Origin: Apteryx mantelli
Taxonomy: Eukaryota > Chordata > Aves > Apterygiformes > Apterygidae
Assembly (NCBI RefSeq): GCF_036417845.1
Contig: NC_089979.1
Coordinates: 4,331,424 to 4,395,423, forward strand
Direction: 5' to 3'
Length of the DNA: 64,000 nucleotides
Under the pieces are notes generated by a model. That model had not been told where the DNA came from and ran no database searches. It worked only from the letters and a program-made list of their open reading frames with translations. Below are positions 37,400-49,233 of this stretch, piece after piece. Both the position numbers and the translations under genes were made by a program. Each line of letters begins with the position of its first letter. Position 1 is the stretch's first letter.

Positions 37400-38150
37400 G
37401 ACAGCCGGCACGTCGGCAGGATCCGCTCCGGGCTCCGCGCAGGGCGTGAGCGAAGGAGCGCTGACTAAGTGGCGCTTTGCCCAGCCAACTCGGCTCGGCA
37501 ACGCGCCGCTCGTTTGCATTTTTGGATCCTCTCAAGATTGAACAGATCCTGCAACGGGCTGATTACAAAATTCTGCCAGTCCAGAGTACACGGCGCACGC
37601 TGCGTTTTGAGAAAGCCATACTTCACGGGCTCCGGCTGCTCTCGCCGGCGGAGGTCTGCTGCAACCGTGAGCGGCTTTGGACCCGGCTGCCGGTCTGAAG
37701 GCTTTGCACCGTCCCAGCTCGGACTGCAGAGCCCGGGGGTCATTTCTGCACCTAAGAGCGACGAGCCCGGCACGGCCGGGAACGGGGCCGCCGGGGAAGG
37801 GCTGCTGGGACGCTTCGGGGTGAGTCACGGCCGACAGGCGCCTTGCTCAAGACGCGTTTGCCGACCCTGTTTCCTCCACCGAAGGAGAAGCCTCCAGGTC
37901 CAGGGGCGACCGTCGCAGGACAGGAGGGTGCCGAATCCCGACGGGGGCACCCGGCAGGGCGAGGGGTGCGCCGAGCTTGCGGGAAAAGGGCTCCGAGTCG
38001 GGACACGCTGCAGTTTCGTGGCGAGGCTATCACGCTGGCGAGGGGCGTTGCTGCCTGCCCGACTCGTCTGCGTGCCGCCGCGTGCCGGGGGCTGATTCGG
38101 GAAGGGCTGGTCGACGGCTTTTAATTTTCCCGGCCGACGGTAATCGGAAA
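37400..38150. promoter_or_regulatory. CpG island with a good splice donor
   Basis: CpG-dense block. A consensus-like donor GGG|GTGAGTCACG occurs at about 37817-37828, at the end of a CpG-rich stretch free of obvious repeats, which is what a non-coding first exon would look like. The same donor overlaps an AP-1-like TGAGTCA word. Promoter use is not shown by the sequence. Confidence 0.35.
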
Positions 38151-38929
38151 GCAATTCCTCCCTGCACCTCTCTGTGTTATTAGGAATCGAGGGGGGGATC
38201 ATTTGCGACCAGCGTGGAGTTTTTTTCCCCATCGCACTGGGAATGACTATCAACAAGGGGTGGTTTCCACAAGGAGGTGGCAGTGAGTAGGAGGAGGAGA
38301 AACCATCCCACCTCGCAATCCATCCCCCTCTGTCTCAGCAGCCACCTCAGGCCGCTCCGGAGGAAAAAGCTGGAAGCAAGCTGGGGTTTTCCATGCAGCA
38401 TCGACCTTGGGGGCTAGTGGCCCTTCTGCAAAGTGGTTTGGTACCCACCGAGATGGAGGGCACCAGTGGCATTGCAAAGCCCCCCAGGCCTGCAGCCTGT
38501 GCTGAACCGTGCAGGAATATTCCTGCAAGCATAGGGTGAAATCTTGAGACCCAACACTGGGCAACAGCCTGGATCGCAAGGGTGTAGAGGACAGAGAGGG
38601 AAACCGGGTGAGAGCACAGGGTCTGGATGGTGGAGGAAGTTTGAGGAGGGGGAGAGACCCCCAAACGTCCTCTCAACATGGGGCCATTAACTTGGAACAA
38701 CTCCCTTTCTCCAGAGTTGGACTTCTCTGGGCGATGCTGTCTATAACTTGATGCCACCAGAGAAGACCTGTGTGTGGGGCTCATAGCAGAAAATACTCAG
38801 AGCATGTTTTCTCCTCTCCTCTCCCACGTTGCCCACACATCAAGGGTGGGTTATGGTGTCCTTTAAACACAACCTAAAGGTTTAAACCCAGCCTGTTGGG
38901 TATGTTGAGCTCCTGGAGCCGTCCGAGCA
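38151..38929. other. Non-coding stretch, nothing recognised
   Basis: Moderate-GC unique sequence between two CpG islands. No coding exon, RNA or transposon recognised. Confidence 0.4.
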
Positions 38930-39241
38930 CCTCAGCCCTGTTCTTCACCCCCAAACGTCCGTCGACACCACCGCGGCCGGTCGGCGTTGTGCAAGAGGCG
39001 CCGGTGATGCAAAGCGGACCTGGAGGGGCCCTGCCCGTGCCCTTTGGTCAGGGCCGCGGCACGGCAGGGCGCGCGGTGCCCCTGGGCTGCTCGCTGCCAC
39101 CTCTCGCCCACATCCCATCGCCAGGAAGGGCACAAATCGGAGAACGGCATTCAGATGCGGGGGGAAACGGGGAGGTCGAAAGGCAGCGAGACCGGGGCCC
39201 AAAGCCGGTGGGCAGCTTCTGAAAATAACATCACCGGCCGC

Positions 39242-39274
<33 letters not shown>

Positions 39275-39900
39275 CATTTCTTCCCAAGGATGCGCCCAGG
39301 GAAACGCGAGCAGCTCGGAAACGCCCGGCTGGAGGCCGCGCTGCCGGGAGCCGCGTCACCGCACCACGGGGACCTACCCACTTTTCCCAAATCCCGGCCG
39401 CGCTTGCCGGCTTCCCCCCATCCCGCTCCACCCCGGGGCCTCCCGGCGCGGCGGCGCGCGGAGCCAGGGCGGCACTGGCACGCTGCGATTCGGGAGGCGG
39501 CCAGCTCCGGCAAGCGCGTTAGGGTTCCCCGCGGAGTCGCTCGCCTGCGCTCGCCCCCCTCCGCTGCTTCCCCGAGCTGGTGCCCGGGATCGGGAATCAA
39601 GCTGGGATCTGCGGAGGGCCCTCTCCTAGCTCGCAGCGAAGCGCCTTCCTCGGAGCCGCCTCTCTTTCCCCCTCCCGCCCCAAGATTTATTGGTTTTGCT
39701 TCGAATCCAAGGCAGGAAAAAAACCTCTGACGTCGGCGCGGCGCTTGCGAGCTCCTCGCCGCCGGCAGGGCAAGGGGGCGGAGGGGATATCCCGGATCAT
39801 AAAACCGGGATCTCGCTTCGAGCGAGGCCCGGGGTCCCTCCATCCGCCCTGCGGCTGCCAGGTCTCTCCATCCCATCCCGTGCCTGGATCGGGGTGAGGG
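38930..39900. promoter_or_regulatory. CpG island
   Basis: Very CpG-dense from about 38930 to 39230 and 39290 to 39900, split by a (TAT)n microsatellite. A GGG|GTGAGG donor-like word lies at about 39891-39899. The long open frames on both strands (for example 253 codons at 39274-40035 minus) are typical of stop-poor GC-rich DNA and have no domains. Confidence 0.4.
39242..39274. repeat. (TAT)n microsatellite
   Basis: Eleven uninterrupted TAT/ATT triplets inside a CpG island. Confidence 0.95.
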
Positions 39901-40071
39901 AAGGACAAGGGGCTGTGGTTGGAAGAGGGGGGGGGATCCTTTTCCGTCCCCCCCCTCGCCGCCGAGAGGCAAATGCAAGATAAAAAAAGGAGCTGATCGA
40001 ATTACCGGGTGCTCGGGTGCGTTCCCCGGTTGCACAACCCCGTCAAGGCTGGGCCCTTCCTTTTATCTGGC

Positions 40072-40101
40072 TATCTGTCTGTCTGTCTGCCTGTCTGTCT
40101 G
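40072..40101. repeat. (CTGT)n microsatellite
   Basis: About seven tetranucleotide units, CTGT with CTAT and CTGC variants. Confidence 0.9.
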
Positions 40102-43100
40102 ATTTTCCTCGTTCCTGTCTCTTTCCTCCCCGTCTCCCAAGTGCCTCCCACTTGCAAATATCCACACTCACGTCCAACTCGGATGGTGGTATCTTCTCAG
40201 CCTCTTTCTCCTCTGCCGAAATCCCACCACGCTTTGAATATGGCCGGTGCTGTCATCCGCGGAGCGGTACGGTGGAGACCAGGAGCTTTTCTGCAACTTT
40301 GTGCAGGAGCCGGTGTATGACGTGCTAAAAGGTGGTGGAAGGAGATGCATGAAGTGGTTTATCCAAAAAGCGACCTTGCAAGCGCTTTTTGGGGGGCTCC
40401 TCGTGCCTGCTGAGCGCTCCCCGCCTGCCTCCCTCTGCACCCACATAGTTTTATCCTTTTCCCTAATGTTTTGCTCAAAAAACAGCCCCATGGCCGCTGC
40501 CGCTTCCTGCCCCAGGTGCCCGAGGCGGTTTTCCGGCCGGCGCGACGGGTGGCCGGCCGCCCTGGCCGCGGATACCCGCCTGCTCCTTCCGGCCCTGTAC
40601 CTGGAGCAGGACTTCCCGGCTGCCGCTTATAGCTCTGCCTGCAGATGTTGGCTGCTGCTGGGGGATTTTTGGTTTGTTTTCTTCTTTCTCCTCCCAGATC
40701 TTTCATGTTTGGTTCCTGTTTCCTTCCGCACACGCTACCGGAGGAAATTGCGGCGTGTTTGCTTCCCTCTGACCGGAGCCTCGCTGTGGTCGCAGCCTGG
40801 ATCCGGTGCGTTTCCGTGTCCTCCTCCCCATGGCTACGCGCCGAAGCCCCATGGACCTAGTTGCCCTGCTCCGAGACGCAAGTCGCTTTGCTTTTGCATC
40901 TCCCTTGCCATGCTTGGTGAAAACACACAGTTAAACTTTTAAAAACAAAATTTTGGGGTTACATCAGCTTCAGTGCTGTGCTTTCCTGCTCCAGCAGTGG
41001 GGCAAGTGGCGGTGGGGCTCTCGGACCCCCATCTTGCATCACGATGAGCTTTGTGAAAGCATCACCCTGCAGCTCGGCATCCCTCTTTCATCTGCTCTTT
41101 TCTTTTTGGCTGATGTCAACCGTAGTCCGCTGGGACCACAGCGTGAGCGCAGCCATGGAGGAATTCTGCAAAACTCTTACGGAAGAACATCTGGGAAAGC
41201 TCAGAAGTGTGCGTGAAATTTTCAGGAGTGTCAGGGTGGAAATGCTCTTGGTAGAGTTGAGGTTGGGAGGAGAGAGGGAAGTACTTAATTACTAGTAAGG
41301 GCAAAGGGCCGGTCGGTGTCTTGCTGTGTGGGTTGAAACTAGGACAGAAGTCAAGCAAATATAACGCAAATTGGTGTTTTGTTAGGCTTTTCTGAAAGTC
41401 AACTTTGAAAATTAGATGTGCTCACTCCTGAGATACCTATATTTATACACGAGTAAGTACATATTGTTTGTGTAAATAAGACCTTTTGTTACAAGTGCCA
41501 CTGCTGGAAAAGCATGTGGAGTGAAAATTTGGCTCTGCAAAGCTTCCTTTTCCTTTGCTTAGGGAGTTACTGTGTTTAGGAAAGCATGACCTGACTTTAT
41601 CAGCTCTCCATGTCCCGCTACTCCAAACGACACTGAACCTCGGCCGTTCCAGCAAAGTAGCTGACAAGTTTGGCATTTGCTAATCGGTCCCGTCAAGCCG
41701 TGGAATTAATGCTGCAGTGAGGCACCTTCGGGGAGGTTTGCTGGGAGGCAGGAGGGAGAGAAGCCCGCACTGTCCGGGCTTCGGCCATGCAGGTGGGAAG
41801 GGGCACAGCGCTTGGTTATTCACAGAGGGCATTTCACTAGAAACTTGCTGGCGTACATAAGATTTCGTTCCCGATTTCGCCCGTAGGATCCATGTCCTGC
41901 ACCGCTTTTGGCTGCTGTGAGTCAACGCATCAGTACCAGAGATAGGGTGGGCTGCCGCTGCTCCGAGCAGCTCTGATAGTGGTCGGGCGCTCTTTGGACA
42001 AGAGTGCCCGCCTCTTGACATGTCCCTGTCTGCTGGCACGTTGGTGGCCAGAAGGAGGACCTGGACTCTTCATTTTGCACAGAGGTGCCAGAAGAAACAT
42101 CAGACCCTTCTGCTGGGGAGGAAACTTGGGTAACCAAGGAGAACCTCATGATTTAAGCAAGCCGGGCCATTAAGATGGAAATAAGATACTTAGGTTTGTC
42201 CGTGGGAGAAGCTGAAGGACGAGCAGACCTGTGTAGCACGGGTGCAAACATCCTTCGGAAAGAGGTGAAGGTGGGCTCAGGTTGCGACAATGGGAAAGTC
42301 CCAGGATGGCTGGGTCTCCTTGAGGCCAGGTATTGAAGTCACTCGGGCTCCTTGGCCAAGGGGTCTCCTGGCTCTGCTTGGAGGAGGTGGCTTGCCGTTG
42401 GTGGGAAACCATTGTCCCTGTCCTCCAAGGCCATGCAGATTATTTTCTGGCCATTGCATTGCTCTCTTGCCATGTCGGAGAGCTTTCGTGCTGGATCCTT
42501 GCCAGGCTCTTGTCTATGAAACTTCTTGTATGTTTGAATTTCTAGAAAAGGGCTCCCAGTGGTAAATAGGAGATGTTGAAAGATTTCTGGCTTCCGGCTT
42601 CACTTGAGGACTCGCACGTGGGTCTGGGTTGTCCAAGCTGCCCATCTCGGCGTTTCTTAGCTCATGCAAAGGGCACGGTCCTCTCTTGTGGGATGCCGGA
42701 GCTGCGGGGCTCTTCCCTAGGAAGTAGGGACTTATTTTGGAACGAGATTGCTTCATCCATCTAAGTGTGCTGGAGTACCCATACGGGTCCAAAGAGCAAA
42801 TTTTAGGCCTCAGTTTAATTCAGAGGAAAGCTACAGACAAGCTCTTGGACCCTTTGATCAGCAGGCAGGGACGGAGCTGGGGAATGCAGTGCTGACCTGA
42901 AAGAGAGGAGCAAAAGGGGAACGGGGCAGGCTCAGAGACGCCGTTGATGATGCCCGCTTATCGCGTGCTGCGATCACTGCTGGCGGAGGCTCCGGCAGAG
43001 CAGGCTGGGCGCAAAACTTAATTGCAATTCACCCGGTGCGCATTTCTTCCAGGGGCTTTAAATGAAACAAGCCCGTGGTGCACCACCGCTTCAAACAGCT

Positions 43101-43129
43101 CCGACACGGAAATTAATGCCAGCGCCTGC
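40102..43129. other. Non-coding stretch, nothing recognised
   Basis: Unique sequence. A GC-rich patch occurs at about 40500-40620. Open frames such as 40247-40942 (231 codons) have no recognisable domain. Confidence 0.4.
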
Positions 43130-46100
43130 GTAAATTGAAAGGCGAACGCCTCTGCTGAAGGCAGCTCGTAGCGGGCGGAAACCCTCGCTCGGCGCGGCAA
43201 AACCACCGGCGTTTCTGGGCGGCGCGGGAGCAACCGAGGCGAGTCTCCGGCTCGTTACCCCGGACGGTCGCTCGGGGCTTGGCGAGCTTCCCCTGCCCCG
43301 CAGCCCCTTGCGCGCGCGGCTCGAAGGGCACGCGCGCTCGCCGGCGGCGGTCGGGCGTGCTCCGTCGCTCCTGTTTCCGCACGGTTGCCCCACGCCGCGG
43401 ACGTCGGCGTGCGGAGGCAAGGTAGCGGGGTTGCCTCGCGGCCGAGCAAAACGTTGCTTGTCGTCTCCCTTCTTCGCTTGGCAGGTTATTGATATTAGCT
43501 GAAACATCCTTTTCCACGTTGTTCTGCCGTACTTAATATGGTAATCGGCATCGCAGCCCGGGTAGCTGGGGATGATTTGTGATTGAAAAGCCATTAAGAG
43601 TTTACGGGCTTGGGGCCGTATTGCCAGGATGTGCATTTTGCCAAAATACTTGAAATGCTTCCACTGAAAATTAGACCTTGTGGGAAATGACTGCTCGCTT
43701 TTCTCCTGCGCGGTCGCTTCCCATCGAATCTCCATTACTGGCAGCAAAAGCAGCCAAGCCAATAAAAAATTACATCGTATACAGAGCGCGTATGGAGTAC
43801 GAACCGCGGGTTGGAGGACAACGGCGCAGAGTTCCCAGCGAGCTACAGCTCCCGAAGTGCAGCGCAGGCTTGGAGCTCGCCGCGGCCGCTAGTCCCACGG
43901 CGGGGCAGGACCGGCGTCGTGCATCGTTTGCCGTATTTCTCAGCGGGTTGCCGTGATCTGTGCGCGGGGCGTTTGGGCATTTCCAGCGAAGAGCGGCAGG
44001 TTTTGCGCTGACGCTGCGCGGCGGCCGGCTAAAACGCGGTTGCAGATAGCGTCGCGTTGTTTGGGGGAGAAGTTCTTCCTCGCTGCTTTTCCTTCAGCCC
44101 CACCAGCACCTCCTGCTTCTCGCACGAACGCGCCGGTCCTACGGCTCCGTCCCGCGGCTCGCGGTGACAGCGGCACTTAAAAAGCAAGACGGGAATTTGT
44201 AACGTGGCCGCTGCCACCCAGCTGGAGACACCCGGAAAGGACCTGAACTTCTGTTCAGCGAGCGCTGAGCGCCTTGGCCCCGAAAATCAGCTCTCCTTGA
44301 AATGCACCTTGCCGGAGGTTGAAGAAACACCCTCCCCGGCACCGAAAATAGCTGCTCACGGTTAGACTTCTGCGTCACGCGGGGCTGGGACACCAGGGCA
44401 AAGCAAGCAGGGAGGCAGGGGGCCCGCGCGGCTCTTCCCAGCCGATGCTCCGCGCCGTCTGTCCCAGGAGCACCTCGAAGCCGGCGGCGTAACTGAAATC
44501 ACGCTCGGTAGATGTTGCTTTTCAGGGCGGCGGGCAGGCACCGGGACGTACCTCTGACCTTCAGCCTTGCATGAGGAGCTGCGCCCGGAGGTCTCGGGGC
44601 CGGAGGAAGCCTCCTCCCGCGTGCGAAAGCCTTGCAACGTGTTTTGAAACGCCGCTTTTAATTAAAAGCGGCGTTTTTGTTCCCATTTCCTGCTGGCAGC
44701 AGCTGCTACGGCTGGAGCTGCGCCGCGGAGGACACGGCGTCCCCCGCTCCGGCCCTCTCCTCCGGATCTTTTCAGCTCCCTCGCCATTTATTTATTTTTC
44801 TGCTTTCTTTTGCAAGCTAATACGTGGGGAAGCAGCTCGGGCGGCTCTCTTAAGGCTAATTTAGTCCTCGCCGACGTTTTGCACCCTTCCCTCCCGCCGC
44901 AGGATGCCCGGTGCCCCGTAGCGATGCGCGGCTGCAAAAGGCAAAGCGTCAAGCGTAGCGAGACGGACGTGTGGGGGTACGTGGGGTTGACCGGGGGTGG
45001 CCTGGACCACCAGAGGATTGATTCTTCTTGCCCAAATCACAGCTGCCGTGCGAGCCCCAGAGCAGGCAGTGACAGGGGCCGAGTTAATAAGCCACGTGGC
45101 TTCGCTTGGAAAACGTCAGGCTGTTCCTGCTGGTCTGTATTCAGCCCCCCAAACTAGTCCGACCCGTCGGGGTCAAGCTGGAGTATCAACCCCTCCGGAA
45201 AAACCTCTGTTCAGGGCTGCTTAACCGAGCGGACTCAAAATCTGCGGTCTTTGAGCCTGCAAAACCCCCAAACGCCTCGACGCTGCCCCATGAGCAGGCT
45301 GCAGCGGTGGGTGGGGTGCTGCTCGTCCGCGGGGACCTGCCGTCGGAGCAAGCGTTTTGGGTGCAAAGGAGGCTGTTTCCCAAAGCCCGGTGGATCCTCA
45401 GATCGGCTGAAAGTGCTTCAGCGGAGAAGCCGCAGGGCCGATCCTTGGGCCCGCCAGGGAGGCCTGAAGGGGGCAATTAGAGCCTCTAACGACGCGGCAG
45501 GAGCTGAAATGAGATGCTCCTTCGCATCCTTCATCCCGAGGCAGGTGCAAAGCGATGAGCTGCTGTTTTTTGGGGGGGAAAAAAAAAACCATCAGTATCG
45601 CACAGAAACGCTGCGGGGGAAAGATGGGTTGTGTCTGCGAGTCGGCGATTTGGGGTGATTCCCGCTTTCCGGCGGCTCCTCTCTTGGCACGGGCGCCTGC
45701 GTCTGCAGAGCTGCTGCTCCTCCCGTCCCTTTGAAGCGCTTCAGGCGTAACCTCTCTTTTTCTTGAAAGCAAACAGCGGGAAAAAAAGAAAATGGAGAGG
45801 ATGCCCGCGAGCTTCTCGTGGGAAACGCTTGCTTCCCGGGTTTCGGGCGCTCTTCTCCGCGCCCGCCGACGGCTCTGCCCTCGGCGTGGGCCGACCGCCG
45901 ACCCTGTGGGAGCCGTCTTGCAGAATTCAACCCCGAATAACGCCCTCCGCCGAGAAAAACTTTCCTGCAGTTTCAGGCTAGAGGTGCCTCCGTAACATCA
46001 GCGGAAAGGACGAAGTTTGGCGAAAAGGCTGGCAGCGAATCTCAAATTTTCCGTTCCCTGAGACGATTACCGCACGAATCGCAACCTCTGCTCTTTCCGA

Positions 46101-46600
46101 ACAGGTTTCCCCCCGCCTTTCCCCGGTCCCGGCTCGAGGATTCGCAGCACGTGAGTCGGCGCAGGGATTTGTCGCTCCCTGCTGAACTTGGCTCATATTT
46201 CGGCCAGAGGCGGGTATTTGCGCTCAGCCGAAATTTCAGCCTCGGTCAGCTGCTAAAATCTGACTTTTGCTGGAAAATCCCCGCTGGGAAGTCCTGCTCG
46301 CGCTCTGCCGTGCCGGCTTGCGGCGAAGCCTTTGCCGCTCTGCACCCGTCTCCGGAGCTTGTATCACCCCTCGCTTTGGTCGGGGGGTGGATTTTACAGC
46401 GTGAAAAGGGCTGGGGAGTGACGGTGGCGACAGTAAGGGGGGCCAAAAAAAAGGGCTGACCGAATGCTGGAGGATAAAAATCTGCTCTTAACCCTCCTGT
46501 CTCCCCTCCGGCTCTTAACGCGGCGGCACATCACGAGCGCCGCGACGTTTTCGAGCTGGGCTTGCAGAGCATCCTTGCAGGGCGGATTCTTCTGCTTCTT
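43130..46600. promoter_or_regulatory. Extended CpG-rich domain with AT-rich islets
   Basis: CpG-dense blocks at about 43130-43480, 43800-44620, 44690-44960 and 45640-46560, with an AT-richer islet at 43490-43770 (TTAATATGGTAATC, GCCATTAAGAG and similar words) that looks like a possible conserved element. Contains the perfect palindrome at 44647-44676. No coding exon was recognised although stop-free frames are common. Confidence 0.38.
44647..44676. repeat. Perfect 30-bp palindrome with TTAATTAA core
   Basis: The left arm AAACGCCGCTTTTAA (44647-44661) is the exact reverse complement of the right arm (44662-44676). There is no spacer; the next flanking pair (G at 44646, T at 44677) does not match. 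The AT-rich centre includes a TAATTA homeodomain-type site and the arms are GCCGC-rich, so a strong hairpin or cruciform could form. No gene or transposon terminus is evident around it. Confidence 0.97.
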
Positions 46601-46839
46601 AATCTCGCTTTTTTTAAAAAAAAGAAAAAAAAAAAGGAGAGGGAACAAACGCGCCCTAACCGAAGGACGTTCATCCAAAGAGCTGCTTGGCGAACCGCGG
46701 AGCTGGCTTCGTCCCATCGCCGCGTGGGGATGCAAATGCTAAATAATTCGGGTGCTAGCGGGAGGAAGGCTCGCGATTTCAACAGCCAAGGGGGGCAAGT
46801 TGCGGTGGGAAAGCAGCCGCGCTTCTCGTGCCGCATTGC

Positions 46840-48798
46840 CTGCTCCCTGGCCTTTTTCTTCCTTTTTTTTTTTCTTTTCGTTGCTTTATTTTTTTTAATC
46901 CCCCCGGGGCGACGGCAGAAAAAGGGGCCCCATATGTTTTCCCTTTTCCGGGAGAGGGAAAGCCGGTGCAAACGGCCGGCGGGAACCTGTTTTTTCCCCT
47001 TGGCTGCTGTCGCGTTCGCAGCTCGCCCGTCAACCCGACCCCGCGCCGTTCGGCGGACGCGAGGCTTTAAATAGAGCGAGCAGGTGTCTGCCGCGCGAGT
47101 AACGGGAGACTCTGCTTTTCGGGCCAGGAACGTAGGGGTTTCCCATCCTTGGACATCGGCGAGACCGTGACACAAGGGACGGCCACCACCGTTGGCGGTG
47201 ATGGAGAAGACTGTCCCTCGGCTGGCCTGGCGCTGGTTGCCCCCTGCTTGGCTTGACCCCTCCTGGGCGATGGCCAACTCAAGAAGGGGATGGTGGTGTC
47301 CTTCATCCTTTTGAACCATCTCCTCCAAAACAAGGGTTGTCCCTGCAGTGGGCGCAGCGGGTCGAAGTCCGAAGGCGTAAACGGTTTTTGCTGTTCATGC
47401 AAGAAGCGCAGACCAGGTGGTCTGGTGGGAAGACCTCGGTCCGCATCTTGCATGTCCTTCCCCGGCCTCCGCAAGGTGTTTGAGGCGGTCAGTGCTCGGT
47501 ACGCGTCCCAGCCCGGCTCCCACCATCCACCCGGCCCCGTTTTCCTGAAACAGGCACCGCCCGCGTTTCGGCTCCGCGCCGCCGCCCTCCCGCGTTTCGG
47601 GCATCGGCTGCAAGCGGGAAGAAAACCGAGCGGAGCATTTGCTCGCCCGTGTCGGTTTACTTATGTGCTTATGTTCTATTTTGAGGATCTGGCCGCCCGG
47701 CGCTAAGCAGCCGGTGACCCGGGCAAGGTACGAGCTTCAAAACAAGAGTCCGGCCGATAACGCCCGGCCGCTCCGCAGGGTCGGAGAGGGACGCCGGGCG
47801 GCCTCGCTGCCCGGGCCCCTTCCCGCACCATCCGTCGGCTCTTTGCCAGCGTAACCCCGGTAGGAATTGATGCTCCTTTACTTTTTTTTTTATTTTTTCC
47901 CCCCTTTTTTCGCTCTGGTGAGATAATTAAGCGGCGGGAACGGCTCGCGGTGCTGGGTTAGCGGGCGCTGCCGACCGTGCCGGCTGCTCCTGCGGCTTTT
48001 TGGGAGGCTGCTGCGGGGGGAAGGGTTAAAATATCCCGCGAGGAAGGAGCACGATCCGGGGCAAACCTGCTGCGTTTCTCCTTGCGGCTTCCATCCTCGG
48101 AGGGGAAGTGAGGCCTTGCTCCGCTCCCCCCCCTTTCCACAGGGAAAAGCTCCTTTGCAAACAGCTCAGTTGACCTAAGAGCATTAGGGAGGCGTTTGCC
48201 GGACGCGACCCGTTTTGATCCCAAACACCTGCAAAGAGAGGGCAGATCCGTGCTGCAAACCCGCGCTTCCTCCCCTGGACGGGACGGGAAGGATGCAGGA
48301 TAAGGGCCGCGCGTCTCCGAGAGGGACGGGGACGGAAATATAACGGAGCCGCGGGGCCGGTGCGCAAGGGGGGGAGCCGGATGCGCCCACGGCTCAGCCC
48401 CGAAATCCGGTGGCACGCTGCCACCCGGGCTCCCGGGATGCACTCTCCCAGCAGCGGGAGCTCGGCTTTCCTCTCTTCTCGGCGCCGCTGCGGAAACGCG
48501 GCCGAGTCGCGCCAAAACGCGGGCGGCCGCGCGGGGATTAGGGGGAGCGCGTGCCCGGCCGGGAGCGACGCGGGATTCGGGGCTCTCGCCGGCGCGTCCG
48601 CCTCGGCCGACTCTTATCCTGAAGCTCATCCCGGCTTCGGAGCATCCCGGCACGAGCCGGCGGCGGCGGCACCGGAGCGGTTTCATCCCCTCTTGTCGCT
48701 CCCCCCCCCCTTCCCCGCCGCGACGTCCCCCGGGGTTATTTCGAGCCCGGCGCCGGGGGCGAGCTCACGGCTCTCTCTCTCTTTTCCTCCCCTCGCAG
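46840..48798. promoter_or_regulatory. PTP4A3: CpG island immediately upstream of PTP4A3
   Basis: CpG-dense sequence runs almost continuously from about 46900 into the PTP4A3 leader, broken by poly-T runs near 46865-46900 and 47880-47912. A CTTTAAATAG motif lies at 47065-47074 in GC-rich surroundings, and an AAATATAAC word at about 48337-48345. This island is the closest candidate promoter for PTP4A3. A start site here would need either a short 5' intron ending at the acceptor at 48798 or a leader read straight through. Confidence 0.5.
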
Positions 48799-48824
48799 CC
48801 GCTCTCCGACGGGCCCCGGGATCG

Positions 48825-48881
48825 ATGGAGGCGCCGGGAAGCGCCTCGGAGCACCGCGACGCCCGGCATCGCGCCCCGTGA
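48825..48881 (+). promoter_or_regulatory. Upstream reading frame 1 in the PTP4A3 leader
   Basis: ATG at 48825 opens an 18-codon frame (MEAPGSASEHRDARHRAP) that stops at TGA 48879-48881. The start has G at +4 but T at -3, so initiation would be moderate. It ends 626 bases before the main ATG. The related genes PTP4A1 and PTP4A2 are reported to be controlled through a magnesium-sensitive upstream frame; whether this one is homologous cannot be judged from one sequence. Confidence 0.4.
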
Positions 48882-48925
48882 AGCGGCGCCCGGCCCTCGG
48901 ATTTAACCATTCAAGGCTCCCGCGC

Positions 48926-48973
48926 ATGGCTCGCCCGACCCGGGGACTTGTGCCGGCCGCCGCGGCCCCGTAG
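48926..48973 (+). promoter_or_regulatory. Upstream reading frame 2 in the PTP4A3 leader
   Basis: ATG at 48926 (G at +4, C at -3) opens a 15-codon frame (MARPTRGLVPAAAAP) ending at TAG 48971-48973. It is followed by a two-codon frame at 49018-49026 (ATG GGG TAA) and a five-codon frame at 49067-49084 (MRRPS). None overlaps the main ATG. Together they could reduce or gate initiation at 49508. Confidence 0.4.
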
Positions 48974-49181
48974 GCTCCGGGCTCCCGTCGCCGCTCCCAA
49001 GTACTCCACATATCCCGATGGGGTAACGTGACGGAGGGGGGGGACCGTCGCGCCGGCAGCATCCCCATGCGGAGGCCTTCGTAGGGAGCGGGCGGCACCG
49101 GCGCCTGGCGAGGACGGCGGCGCCCGCCTGCGCGCGCCGAGGGAGCCGACACTACAGCAAAGGGATTTTTTTTTTAATTTT

Positions 49182-49233
49182 TATTATTATTATTATTATT
49201 ATTATTGTCATTATTATTATTATTATTATTATT
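49182..49233. repeat. (ATT)n microsatellite in the PTP4A3 leader
   Basis: About 17 ATT triplets with one GTC interruption near 49207-49209. It is followed by poly-T runs at about 49350-49372, 49381-49392 and 49411-49448. If transcribed, this gives the leader a U-rich, length-variable segment. Confidence 0.9.

Noticed and set aside
39687..39712. tRNA B-box-like word (GCTTCGAATCC)
   Set aside because: No A box, no cloverleaf pairing and no terminator nearby.
39274..40035. 253-codon minus-strand open frame
   Set aside because: CpG-island artefact with no motif; it also overlaps long open frames on the opposite strand.
46531..47328. 265-codon minus-strand open frame
   Set aside because: Contains poly-Lys and poly-Phe runs from poly-A/T tracts; no domain.
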